A stretch of 64,000 bases of DNA. It comes from Chrysoperla carnea. Lineage: Eukaryota > Arthropoda > Insecta > Neuroptera > Chrysopidae. Positions 1 through 10,600 of the stretch are shown here, piece after piece. Each line of letters starts with the position of its first letter. Within the stretch, counting starts at the first letter, position 1. The stretch lies in assembly GCF_905475395.1 (NCBI RefSeq), contig NC_058342.1, positions 25,392,640 to 25,456,639 on the forward strand, read 5' to 3'. Made by a program: the position numbers and the translations under genes. The notes beneath the pieces are model-generated. The model had not been told where the DNA came from. It searched no databases and saw nothing but the letters and a program-made list of their open reading frames with translations.

Positions 1-150
1 TGAGGAAGTAATAAATGACGACGTTTAATTTCAATATGAATGTTTATTGATATAATATATACAAATAGCTCGATCCGGGCTTAATTCCGCTCCCATAGTT
101 ACCGTAACCCGTGGATACTCTGTTACCCGTGGCTAAAAACAACAAACAAC
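1..150 (-). repeat. LTR-like fragment (weak)
   Basis: Read on the minus strand this shares a TTAGCCACGGGTA block, a TCGAGCTA block and a polyadenylation-like AATAAAC with the sequence at 21775-21930 (plus strand), in the same order. That pattern would fit two old, diverged ends of an LTR element. No internal coding region is visible here. The family is not identified and the match is short, so this is a tentative fossil call. Confidence 0.25.
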
Positions 151-454
151 AAATTCCGTAGAAAAGTTGTGAAAAAAATCAAAAGTTCTTAAATTAATAT
201 TAGGAGAACATGTTTTAAAAATAGTAATTATGCCTAAAGTATTAGGAGAGCATCTGTAAAAACTAACATGTTTGCCTGATAAACTTAAATTTATGATATT
301 TTTTCGTTCAACTTATTTGTCTAACGTGTTTTTTCCTAAGCGGTACATTTTTAGACCGTGAGTATATTTTTCGTCAAACCTAGACATAATAAGCTTGAAA
401 ATGAGGGGTGAATCATGAATTTTGATAAAGGAATAAAGCAAAGGAATAAGGAGT

Positions 455-530
455 AACCAGATCCGTCCGCGGTATGCTTAGGGTAGCGGGTTCGATCCCC
501 ACCGTCGCAACCAAATCAATTTAATTAATC
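455..530 (+). repeat. tRNA-like SINE head fragment
   Basis: The stretch carries a good pol III B box (GGGTTCGATCC) preceded by GTCCGCGGTAT and AGGGTAGC. The same blocks occur at 52890-52945 in a longer SINE-like element. Only the tRNA-derived head plus a short AATTTAATTAA tail is kept here. The A box is poor, so it is unlikely to be a working tRNA gene. Confidence 0.45.
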
Positions 531-550
531 GACAATAAAGTTTTGTCCTA

Positions 551-1055
551 ATTTTCACCCTCGCGGGTTCACTTTATAATAAAAGTTGTTTATTTTTTTA
601 TAAGGAACATTTTTTATACTTAAACTTTTGTTCTATCTCTAACGGTTTACAAGATTGATCCATGTTGCTTATTTACGAACTCAACCTCACTCTTTTTGTC
701 CTAAGTACGCTATAAAAAATTTCAGCTTGATATCTCTTTTAGTTTTTGATTTATCATATCCACAGATGGACGGGTGGGTAGACAGAAACACAACCGGAAA
801 TGAACTCTTTAGGTGATTTTATGAACACCTATACCAAAATTTTGGTCTTCCTTTGTGGAAGAACAAATTTACCATTAGATGTGGTAAACGTACTGTCTCA
901 ACAGATCTGGTAACGTAGAAGCGTGGTGTCTATCAAGGCGACAGCCTTAGCCCGCTTTTATTCTGCATCTCCCTTATGTCCTGTTAAGCGTTACAAACTT
1001 GAGACTAAAATTAGTATACCTTGATATATATTACATATATACAGGTTATAAAAAT
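551..1055 (-). repeat. R1 dispersed repeat, copy with internal replacement
   Basis: Minus-strand copy of the R1 family. It contains the GATATCAAGCTGAAA core, the GAGGTTGAGTTCGTAAATAAG block and the outer TATACCTTGATATAT end. About 138 bp of unrelated sequence (roughly 847-983) replaces the 18 bp or so normally found between the CCAAAATTTTGG and AAGCGTTACAAAC blocks. No coding capacity. Confidence 0.7.
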
Positions 1056-1360
1056 ATTAGCATGTTCTTTCCTGTACCCTTCTTATGTAATATACAAAAA
1101 TCAGTAATTTTACATAATTCTTTTCTCATAGGCAACTTGCTGTGCATAGATGTAACAACATAGAATGACTTTCACGTATCTTAATGTGTAAACAATTTTA
1201 TAACAATTAATCGCGTTAATCGCGAATCGGGAATATCTTTCAAAAACGAAACATTTTTTCAAAACTAAAAATACTGCTGTTGGGTTCAAGATGATAAAAA
1301 TATTATCGAATAATTTATGAAAATTCAGACAGTTTTTTGTGTTAAAGGAATGGCCGGGCT

Positions 1361-2380
1361 ATGGAAAATGATCATGGATATGAATATGACCATGGACATA
1401 GCGATCATGATGCCCAAGAAGAAATGAAAATGATGACAGAGGAGAAAGAAAGTCGAAAAACTGAGAATTGGGGCAGTCAATATTATGATTTTTTGATAAA
1501 TGAAGGATCTTATAAGTTTTGGGCGGTTTTCCAGGTATATGTTTTATACTTTTAACTTCTTGCTCCAAATTCCTAAAATCCAAGCTCTAATACGTACCCC
1601 TTCTTCTAAATCGAAATCAAAAGAAAAAACTCATTTCTTTATTATTTACAAGTTATCTATCCGCTTCGCTGGATTTTTTCAACTTTAAAAACAAAGACTA
1701 CTGCGTTTCATAGTCTTCAATTCCCTTGTCCTGACTTACCTCTCTTTTTGTTCATAATTTCATAGATTTTAATTTTTTTGTGCGGAATCCTATTTTTTTG
1801 AAATGTCACTCGCCGATAATGTAGCTTTATACAGGTGAAATAATTTTTAAAATCGGTCAAGTAGTTTTTGAGTTTATCCATTTTGGACATCTTGAGCTAC
1901 ATTATAGCAATTTTCGTAGGATTATCCAATTGTTTTGAAAGTAAAATATAGCTCATGTTACTCACTGATAATACGTAGCTATATATTAGTGAAATAATTT
2001 TTAAAATCAGACCAGTAGTTTTTAAGTTTATCCATTACAAAAAAAAAAAAAAAAAAAATGAAATGACCAAAAAATTTTTCAACTCTCTTTAATTTAATCC
2101 AAAGAAAAGTATTTTGAATTTATTGAAAGTTGTTTTAAGGTAAATTTTGATAAAAGAAAATTTTAATTTTCAGCTTGTAACCGCCGCACTTTTAATATAT
2201 TCAGCATTTGCCGCTATTTATTATGCAAAATTCAATTTAGTTACCGCCGATTATGATTACGATTACTTTTATGGTAGAAGTTTTGATTCAGAACCGGTTA
2301 CAGCATCACCATGGCTAGGATTAAGCTCTCAAACATTTCAAAATATTTTAAATGCAATCTCGTCAAATCGATATACGTAA
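1361..2380 (+). CDS. uncharacterised small single-pass membrane protein, two exons
   Basis: Two exons, 1361-1534 and 2174-2380, join in phase 0 across a GT..AG intron (donor CAG|GTATAT, acceptor TTTTCAG|C) to give 126 residues. Residues 1-40 are hydrophilic, rich in Asp, His and Glu (HGYEYDHGHSDHD near the start). A segment ending GSYKFWAVFQ leads into one hydrophobic helix across the splice junction (LVTAALLIYSAFAAIYYAKF, about residues 59-78). The tail is acidic and Tyr-rich (DYDYDYFYGRSFD) and then Ser/Asn-rich. I infer a single-pass membrane protein with no signal peptide. I do not recognise the family. The in-frame splice, the membrane helix spanning the junction and the nearby AATAAA signals support a real gene. 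An ATG at 1350 lies just upstream in another frame, so further 5' exons or a different start are possible. The intron holds repeat-derived sequence. Confidence 0.6.
1795..2040 (+). repeat. two tandem copies of dispersed repeat E
   Basis: Two imperfect copies, about 160 bp apart, of a block reading CTCGCCGATAATGTAGCTTT..AAATAATTTTTAAAATCGG..AGTAGTTTTTGAGTTTATCC. A third copy is at 26480-26550, where it continues into an (ACAA)n stretch and TATAATATTAG, as 3' tails of non-LTR elements or SINEs often do. These copies lie in the intron of the small membrane-protein gene; the second ends in a 20 bp A tract. Confidence 0.6.
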
Positions 2381-2394
2381 TTTTTTATAAATAT

Positions 2395-2404
2395 AATAAA
2401 TAAA
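2395..2404 (+). terminator. polyadenylation signal of the small membrane-protein gene
   Basis: Two overlapping AATAAA hexamers begin 15 bp after the TAA stop at 2378-2380. The position fits a very short 3' UTR. Confidence 0.5.
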
Positions 2405-2489
2405 ACATTAATATTTAGCATACGATCAACAATTTTGAATCCATCAGCTAAAAATTAACGTTTTATAACTAAAAATAAAATAAAATCTA

Positions 2490-3181
2490 ATACAGGTGAT
2501 TCGTAAATTAATGATAATCGTGGCTATATACCAGTGTTAGGGTTATCTGAGATTACATTAAGGTTGTTCTGGTATGATATTTCATGTTTTTCACTACCTT
2601 TTATAAGCAATTTGAATTACACAATATTATTTATTTATACGATTATTTAAAGTAGTAACATTTACGTGATACAAATATTATTTTTATTCATAACTTGAAA
2701 TTCAATGAATATAAATTAGTTGCTAACTTGCTAGTCATGTGACGGCCGAACTACTTTAAATGAAATAGTCAATAATTTGTATGACACAACAACTAGTGCT
2801 CTATAAATGTGAGTAAGATCGTTCGCCATTTTGGTGCTAATATCAAATAGATAAAATGATCTCAAATACTATTTTTAAGTAATAATGTAAGTTTTATTAA
2901 TTAATAATTTATTACATTATATCAACGCTACACGAAAATTAACTCATTAAGGTTATTTATGTAGTTAATATTTGAAATAAATATCAACTCTTCTTAAAAA
3001 AAAACGTATTAATTAATAAATTATTACTTACAAAAATTTACTTACTTTAAGTTAGTTTTGTTTACTCACAATTTAAAGAAAATAAATTCGATTAAATTTA
3101 ATGAATATACAGGATTCCTATTTTGTGAAATTTGTGAAAAACACGAGGAAAATGTGAGGTAACTTACGAATCATCTGTATT
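2490..3181. mobile_element. inverted-repeat (MITE-like) element of about 690 bp
   Basis: The ends are inverted copies: AATACAGGTGATTCGTAA on the left and TTACGAATCATCTGTATT on the right, one mismatch in 18. A second, inner inverted pair around 2875-2915 and 3005-3035 is built from TTAATTAATAATTTATTAC-type sequence. No transposase frame is present. About 2729-2760 it carries the repeat D block GTGACGGCCGAACTACTTTAA, also seen at 19060-19095 and 53560-53590. The superfamily is unknown. Confidence 0.6.
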
Positions 3182-4605
3182 TTAAGAATTTTGTGTATAA
3201 ACAAAATATAACAATGCAACGATGTATATTTCAATTTGGTTATCTTGAGTTGATACTTCGAATTAGTATTAGTGCCATCTATATAATAAAACAGAAATTA
3301 GGAAAATTTTAGGAATTTTAAAAGAAAAGAGTATTTATAATATAAAATATGGGTTGAAAAAGTATCTTCTCAACAAAACCAAAACACTTGATGTAAACAC
3401 CAAAACTAATGATTTTTCAATTTTTATAAATAAATGTATTCTTTATTTAAAATTTTTGTTTTATTTTATGTTTTATAAACATTTATCGCTCAATTTCATC
3501 CTCTTTGGAAACCGCCCCTCTCTCCATCTTTTTCATCCTTTCTCCGTAGCCTTTACTGTGATCCCTTTCGGATGGTACATAGTTTTTTAATTATCAATAA
3601 CCGCAACTTCAACTTCATTGCCATCCATAGATAAAAGAATAGTAAAATATTTATTGCCATCCCTCCCCTGACATAGCTTACCGTTAATTATGCTTTTGAA
3701 TTAATCCCATCTTCCTCTTGAATGGGCCACGTCGTTTGTGAATGCTCCCCAACCCAACAACTTTTAGGAAAACAAATAGTCAAGCACATACGCCGGGAAA
3801 AAATTTGTTAAAGGATGTTCAAAGATTATTTTATATTTTTGGTAAACTCAAGAATTTAATTTTTAACATTATTTTTCAGCTTTAAAAATAGTGTTTTAGA
3901 AATTTTGCCATACATTTATTTCTTTATTTCGCGGAAATGATTAACTTTGCAAAAAAAAAAATCACTATTTGGTAAAAAAATTACCCAAAAAACCTAAAAT
4001 AACTTTATGTGGTTCAAAAAATTGTCATTTGACAGTTATCAAAACTTTATCGTTTAGTAGTAGCGGAACCCTAAAAAAGTAGCAACAAACATAAGAAAAA
4101 TATTTTAACTTCATGCCCTAATAAATTATATCGTGTGTATCAAGCTTTACAAACATGGCCGTGTATAACGAACATTTACGATCATATCCGAACAATACAT
4201 TTATTATAAAAAAGTAGACCTTATTAAATACGACATAAGTGTCAAATTAGTTCAAACAATACACAATATTAACAAAAAATTTTTTATCCAAAAAAAATTT
4301 CGTTTATACAGAACGGGAATTTGACATTTTAATTTTTTAATCGAAAGTGCAAACAAATTACAAAAACTAATTTTAGTTAATTTTTTTTTATTTAAATAAA
4401 ATATGGCTCAAATTTAAGTGTATTTTAAAATAAAAAATTGTACATAAATGTATTTCGATGTGTGTAATTAAATAATTTTTAACAAATTGTATATATAAAA
4501 ACATAACAAATTGTATATATAAAAAAAATAACTAATTAATAATAAAAAGAAAATGTCTTAAAATTAGATAGTAAAACCTGTGAATTATTTTAATATATTT
4601 GTTGT
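3182..4605. other. AT-rich intergenic DNA, no gene seen
   Basis: Between the small membrane-protein gene and Strip. I see no convincing frame. Around 4476-4525 a block containing ACAAATTGTATATATAAAA occurs twice in tandem. The Strip promoter presumably lies near the right end, but no TATA box or initiator stands out. Confidence 0.5.
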
Positions 4606-4629
4606 ATGGTGTTATGTTATTTATTAGCA

Positions 4630-7600
4630 ATGGATGCAAACGGAAATGGAAAAAAATGTGTCCCAAAACTTCGAGATATATTACGCAGACAAAGACAAGA
4701 CTCTGATGTAAGATATGGGTTTTGTATTGTAAACAAATTTTTTTCTAGGCTGAGATGTTTTGCCAATTGTTGGTGATATTATAAAAGTTAAGGTTTTGAG
4801 ATGATGGAATTTATACTCGTTAATTCAGAATTTTCTGGTCTGGGAAGAACTGTTAGTCTAGATTGAGTTTTGTTACCTTAAATTGAATTTTTTTAATGAT
4901 TTTAGGGTGAATTTAAAAGGTTTGCGAAATAGAATGGTTCTTAAACTTGTTTAAAAGTATAACAAATAATAAATCCAGGATGACAAACGACTTAGAAAAC
5001 TTGAAAACACTCCATTCGTATCAAATTCCAAAATCGTTGTATATCGTCTCTTCACCGTAATATTATTCCCTTTTTAGTTACTTTTACAGCGTCCAGGTTT
5101 CCTCATTCCTCATTCATTACAATTTTGTAGATTTCTCTTAATTCTCCATTACAGCTCTAAAAATGTTCACAAGAATTTTTCTTCGAATATCTTAAATTTT
5201 AAAATATTTTTTGGTAATTATTTTTGGTTTGAAATACTTAGTTTACCAACGCAAAATAGTATCAGTTTCCAATCGAAATTCACACTTTAATGCCCTTAGT
5301 TTCCATAATTTTTTCCCATCATGATTGTTCCTGAATATTGAAATTCGCTAACGCTTTTATATGTTTTACTTTCGTTCTCTCTAAAAAATTTTTAGCTATC
5401 TGTCACAGGAACAAATTTTGATTGTTATTTGTTACATGTTTCCATAGAAATAAATTTTAAATATACTAAATCAAAGCTCACTTTAACGATCAGAGAAGTC
5501 TGTAATGGAATGATGGCTAATGACTGTCGTATTTAAAGAAAAATTTATTATACCCTGTATTTATGTAACATATATCAAGGTATAATAAGTTTAGTCCCAA
5601 GTTTGTAACGCTTACAAATCTTGATGCTACGAACAAAATTTTGGCATTTCAACAATTTACTCAGTCAATTGTTTGTTTTCACTTGTTTGGACTAATTTCT
5701 GTATACAACATCAATTAATTAGCCGCCTCAATTGGTCGGTCAAAACAAAATGTGCTCTTTTTTCCCTGGTCCTAATTGCCACATTTTGGGAAAGCAATGG
5801 CGTTTCATGGATCTCATATGGATTCTCCGTTCTCCAAATCAATTTTGCATATTAAAGCCGCCAGAGAATGTGAAGTGGGCTCCACCGATCTTCAAAATTT
5901 ACTTCCAAAAATTAAGTTCAATGTCAATCGTTCGAGCGACTGTTTGGTGACGATACGACACTTTTGGGTTCTGGACAACGTTTTCTGTGATCGCTTCAAC
6001 CAGTTAATTGTAACGTCTTGGTGGTTGATTAACGGCATGATGACGATCTTTCATTCTCCCATGCTCAACAAAATTTGACATCAAACGACGAATAAGGTTG
6101 TCAACCGGTGCCTGCTGTCAGCTGGTGTTGATATGCTCGTTGAATTAACACAACTGAACTTGTTTCGGTGTGAAGCGGATTCTTGGTTAAAATTGTACTG
6201 AATTGACGTTACAAAAACATGTTTAATGGGTGATTCTATGAAAAAATGCATGCAATGCAATTATAAAATGCATATTAATCATGCTAATTGCATATTTTTA
6301 ATTTCTTATAAATCAGACTAGGTCACAAAATTTCCTGACGCTCTAATGAATCGAATGCCGAAAACCGTATTCAAATACGACTTACTGCTCAAATTTTTCG
6401 AAATTTATTCCTTCGTTTCTTCGTCTATTTAGTAATTTATCTCAGTCATTGATTATCAGTCAGTCACTGATGATCTAGTACTGGTCTCTTGTCACTAGTA
6501 TTAGCCTGTCAAATTTTTTTTTTACAAATTTTTTTTTTACAAATTTTTTTTAAATTTTTTTACATTTTTTTTGTTTTAATTATTTGAAAAAATGAGGATG
6601 TATTAAGGATGAGAAGACGTAGTAGATCGAGACGTAAAAGACTTAGAAATGTTACGAATTATGATCAAATTATCTCATCTGCTGATTATGTGTATCGTAA
6701 AACGCGTCGTCGTGTTCCGTTGGTAAGAGAATCCTTTTTCCAAAACCAATTTTTTTTTGTCTATGCAATTAAAAAATGTGTAAAGCTAATTGAAATAATT
6801 TTATGTTTTTGGGACAATATTTAGCTGCGAAAATTCAATCAAAATTTTCAATTTTAAAATTGGACATATACATTTGGAAACACGCCATGAAATAATTTTT
6901 ACCATCAAAATTAATCCAATTTTATGAATACAAATTTTTATTATTTCTTGAGGAGATTAAAAAATAATGGAGATAGCGTAATTGGGTCCCTAGAAACTAC
7001 ACTTTTCTCTAGAAACGTCTCTCGGTGACGGGAGTTTGTGCCAAGGTGAGAGGCATCGCAGAAAATTTATAGTTTCTTTAACAGAACTATTTCCAAAAAG
7101 GGTTGAGTCAAATGTTTCGGATTCAAATTTTCTTTATCTAATTTCTTCCAGTATTATAGTTAAAAATAACATGAATATGTATTTCAACGTCACTCACAGA
7201 CTTCCTACTTGTGGGATCGCCCGAGACCCGAAATTATTAAGATAGGAGTTAAACCGACAATGTAATTTCAAAGTATCCAATATCCTTCTCAACTTTCTTA
7301 GTCACATTCAACCAACAACAGTCAAATGGTCTTTGCCCTCTGCGGAATCGCAGTAATCAAGGTGGGTTTGTCATACCCCGTCCCTGATTCCCTGACTCGA
7401 ACAAGAGAGCTATTTATCTTTAGAATTCATCGTAAAATTTCAGTTTTTGAATATCTTCTAGGGTGATTTTTTAAGTTGAGGTAATAATAATAATAAAAAA
7501 TTAGAAGGATACCTCAAATGGGTCCCTAGGACCTACACCAAGGAGTTCTCTGTGTCCTCTTTGAGAGCAACCTGTTACCCGAAGGCGAAGCGCCTCCAGG

Positions 7601-10600
7601 TGAGAGATGCTATTTTAAGCAGATGAAGCTATAGGATTCTGTTGAAATCAGACGCCACGAAGGAAGCCCATAGGTTCTCCGTCGGGATTTCACCCAGGAT
7701 TAATGGGTCCAAGGTTTCAGACCCAAACATTCTCAACTTGACGCCCTACAGATTTCTGTAGGTGCAAATAACATGTATGCAGGTGTCATCGTCTTTCATA
7801 CAGGTCCTAAAAGTGGGATCATCAAAGATCCCCATGTTATGAGGATGGTATTTCGATAATCGACAGTGTCAAGAGTTCCACCACTCTTTTCAACTATGCA
7901 CTAGTAGGTTTCAGACGAGCACAGTCAAATGACCTAGCTGTGGTTATACACAGTTTGCCTTTGAGGTGATCAAAATTGAGCGAAAGATGATAACTTTTTT
8001 GAGCAAAATTAAGCTACTTAAAAAATAATTCAGCATTTTAGGCTAAACATCTCAGACTTAACTTAAATCTAATTTTTTTCTTATGTTTGTTTTCTGGTAT
8101 GATTTAAAAATAATTTAATATTTTTTCAGGGCGGAGGAGGTCAAGAATGTCCCGATATTGAATTCGAATATGCTGACAATGATACACATATGAATGAAAT
8201 TGCCGAAATTTATACATATACTGAAAATGCTGAAATGAACATCAACATGAAAGCTTATGATAATTTAATGTTTCGTAATCCATATGGTGGAGGCCATTGT
8301 TGGCAAAAATTGAATAGAGAACAACGATGTGCATTCATAATGCGTTTATTAGATTCCTTAGAATCATCCCAAATATCAATTAGGATGCGTGCACTTAGAT
8401 GCATACTTTATTTAGCTCAGGTAAGAATATTACATATTACAAGGTCAGTAATAGGTCAAGGATAGTATTAGGAATGCGACGCGAGTCCTACCAAACCAAC
8501 GAATCTAAAAATAAGGTTCCTCTAAAACTAGAACGAATGCTTAATCAGGTAAAAGCTAAGCGTGGTAATTAAGTGCTAATTAGATGCTTGCAAGAAATTA
8601 AGATGAAAACGATCATAAATAAGCTGGCGAACCAGACCTCTTGTTTTTTCTCGAGAAAATTGGTCAAACTCGTACTTGAATAAAAACGATTTGGCTCGAG
8701 TTAGTTAATACTCTAGCTACCTAGTTAACTCGGTGCGATCGAATAATTTCGGCGAATCAAATAAATAATGTTTAACTAATTTTTTGTATTTTATATTAAT
8801 TAATTGTTAATATTGTGCTAATAGCACGATACTCGAAATGAAATGATTTTATTTCGAATATCGTGCTATTTATTTCAGTAACTATGTCTCAACTCGAAGC
8901 CTATGTCTCAAAAATTTATTTTTCTATTTTCTTAATATCTATCCTCCGATATGAAGTTAGCCTTCAATATTGATAATAAAAAAGAACGAATATAAATAAC
9001 GCAATAATTTTAATTTCAGGGATGTTGGGCTGAAGTTCAATGCGACAGAGAACAAGTTGAATTTGCCCGTCAAAATGTATTCTTAATTTATGAATTAGGT
9101 GTATTTCATGTACTTATCGATTTATTATGTTATGAAATTGAGTAAGTGTTCCTGAAACGATTTGCAGCGGTTCACACGATTCAATTTTATTTAATTCTAA
9201 ATTATCTTGCAAATCCGTATTTTCTAAAGAAATGTTTAATGTGGTCATGGACGGTTTTGATAAATAAACCTTATCTTTGATGAGTACCCACAAAAAAATC
9301 CAGTGGCGTGAGATTTTGAGAGGGCGGAGGCCATTCAATGGCACCTCTGCACCCAAATACATCTATTCGGTAAATTTTCGTTGTGACAAGCCCCTTTCAT
9401 CATCAAACTGCTCACGAATACTTAGCATGATATTTTCATGCAACAAATTCAAGTAAACATCACCATCAGTCACAGTGTTATCAAAAAAGAATCCAGTTAA
9501 ACCTTGCGCTGACAATCAACCCCACGCTGTAACTTCTGGTAAATTTAAATGATGTTCGTCTGTAACATATGGATTCTCTGTTGCCCAGTAGCTGAAATTG
9601 TGGTGATGGTGACAATCAACTCGATTGTGATCCATCGGTGGATCTATCTGAAACTCCCTTCTAAACCGTCTTTGCTCTTTACGTACTTATATAATTAATT
9701 TTATGTTTGTTTAAAAACTTCCACACGCGCTCTCCCTTTTGTAACCTCGCGCCTGTAGGCACGTGCTTACTTTGCCTTATTTATAATCCGCCTCTGAGCG
9801 AATCACTCTTGGGCGTTGTATTCTAACGTGTATTAAATAAAATTGAATCGTTGTGAATCAATTCAACAATTGTATAAAATGAATTACGATTTTTACTTAT
9901 TTTCAGTAATAGTTCTGTGACAAAAGTAGCATTAAGAAAATTATTAGTTACATCTGCTGATTCATTAGAATTACGTATTATATTAACAATATTATATATT
10001 ATAACGGAAGTGATGCGTGAAGAGAAAACAAATCCAAATTCTGAATATAAAAATTTAGTGGATTCGTTTGTTACGGATTTAGCTGAGAACACGTACGGTG
10101 GTGGTGATTTATTAGCTGTTAAATTATTAAATATGGTTACATCATTCTGTAGTGGGGCATGCCCACATTTTCCAATTAAAAAAGTTGTACTGCTCTTGTG
10201 GAAAGTGATTTTGGTATCGCTTGGAGGGATTGATACATTACGTCAACTTAAAAGTAAGTAATTTGTTGTTATTCGATTGTCATTAAAGTAGTACGAGCGT
10301 CAAGGCAAGTATTGCCTTGGTTTTCGAATTATCGAAAGGCAAAATTTATGGGTTAGTTTCTATAATAATATAAGTAGCCAAATAGAGGTTTTTTTTTGTA
10401 GTAATTTTGTATTTATTCCTTCACACTATGATAAAACACATCCTCAGTTTAAGAAGTGTTTTATTGGATTAATTTTGTTTTAAAGAATGTATTTTTTATT
10501 AATTTATCAATATTACAGTAGGTTAATTATCTCGTAAAGAAAGTCTTAGATCCAAATTTGGTAAAAAACATTTTCTTTTATTTTCTCAACTTATTCAGGA

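Noticed and set aside
5776-6078. 100-residue plus-strand frame as a gene
   Set aside because: It is the antisense of a decayed Tc1/mariner transposase.
9823-10092. 89-residue minus-strand frame
   Set aside because: Antisense shadow of the Strip exon 9907-10253.
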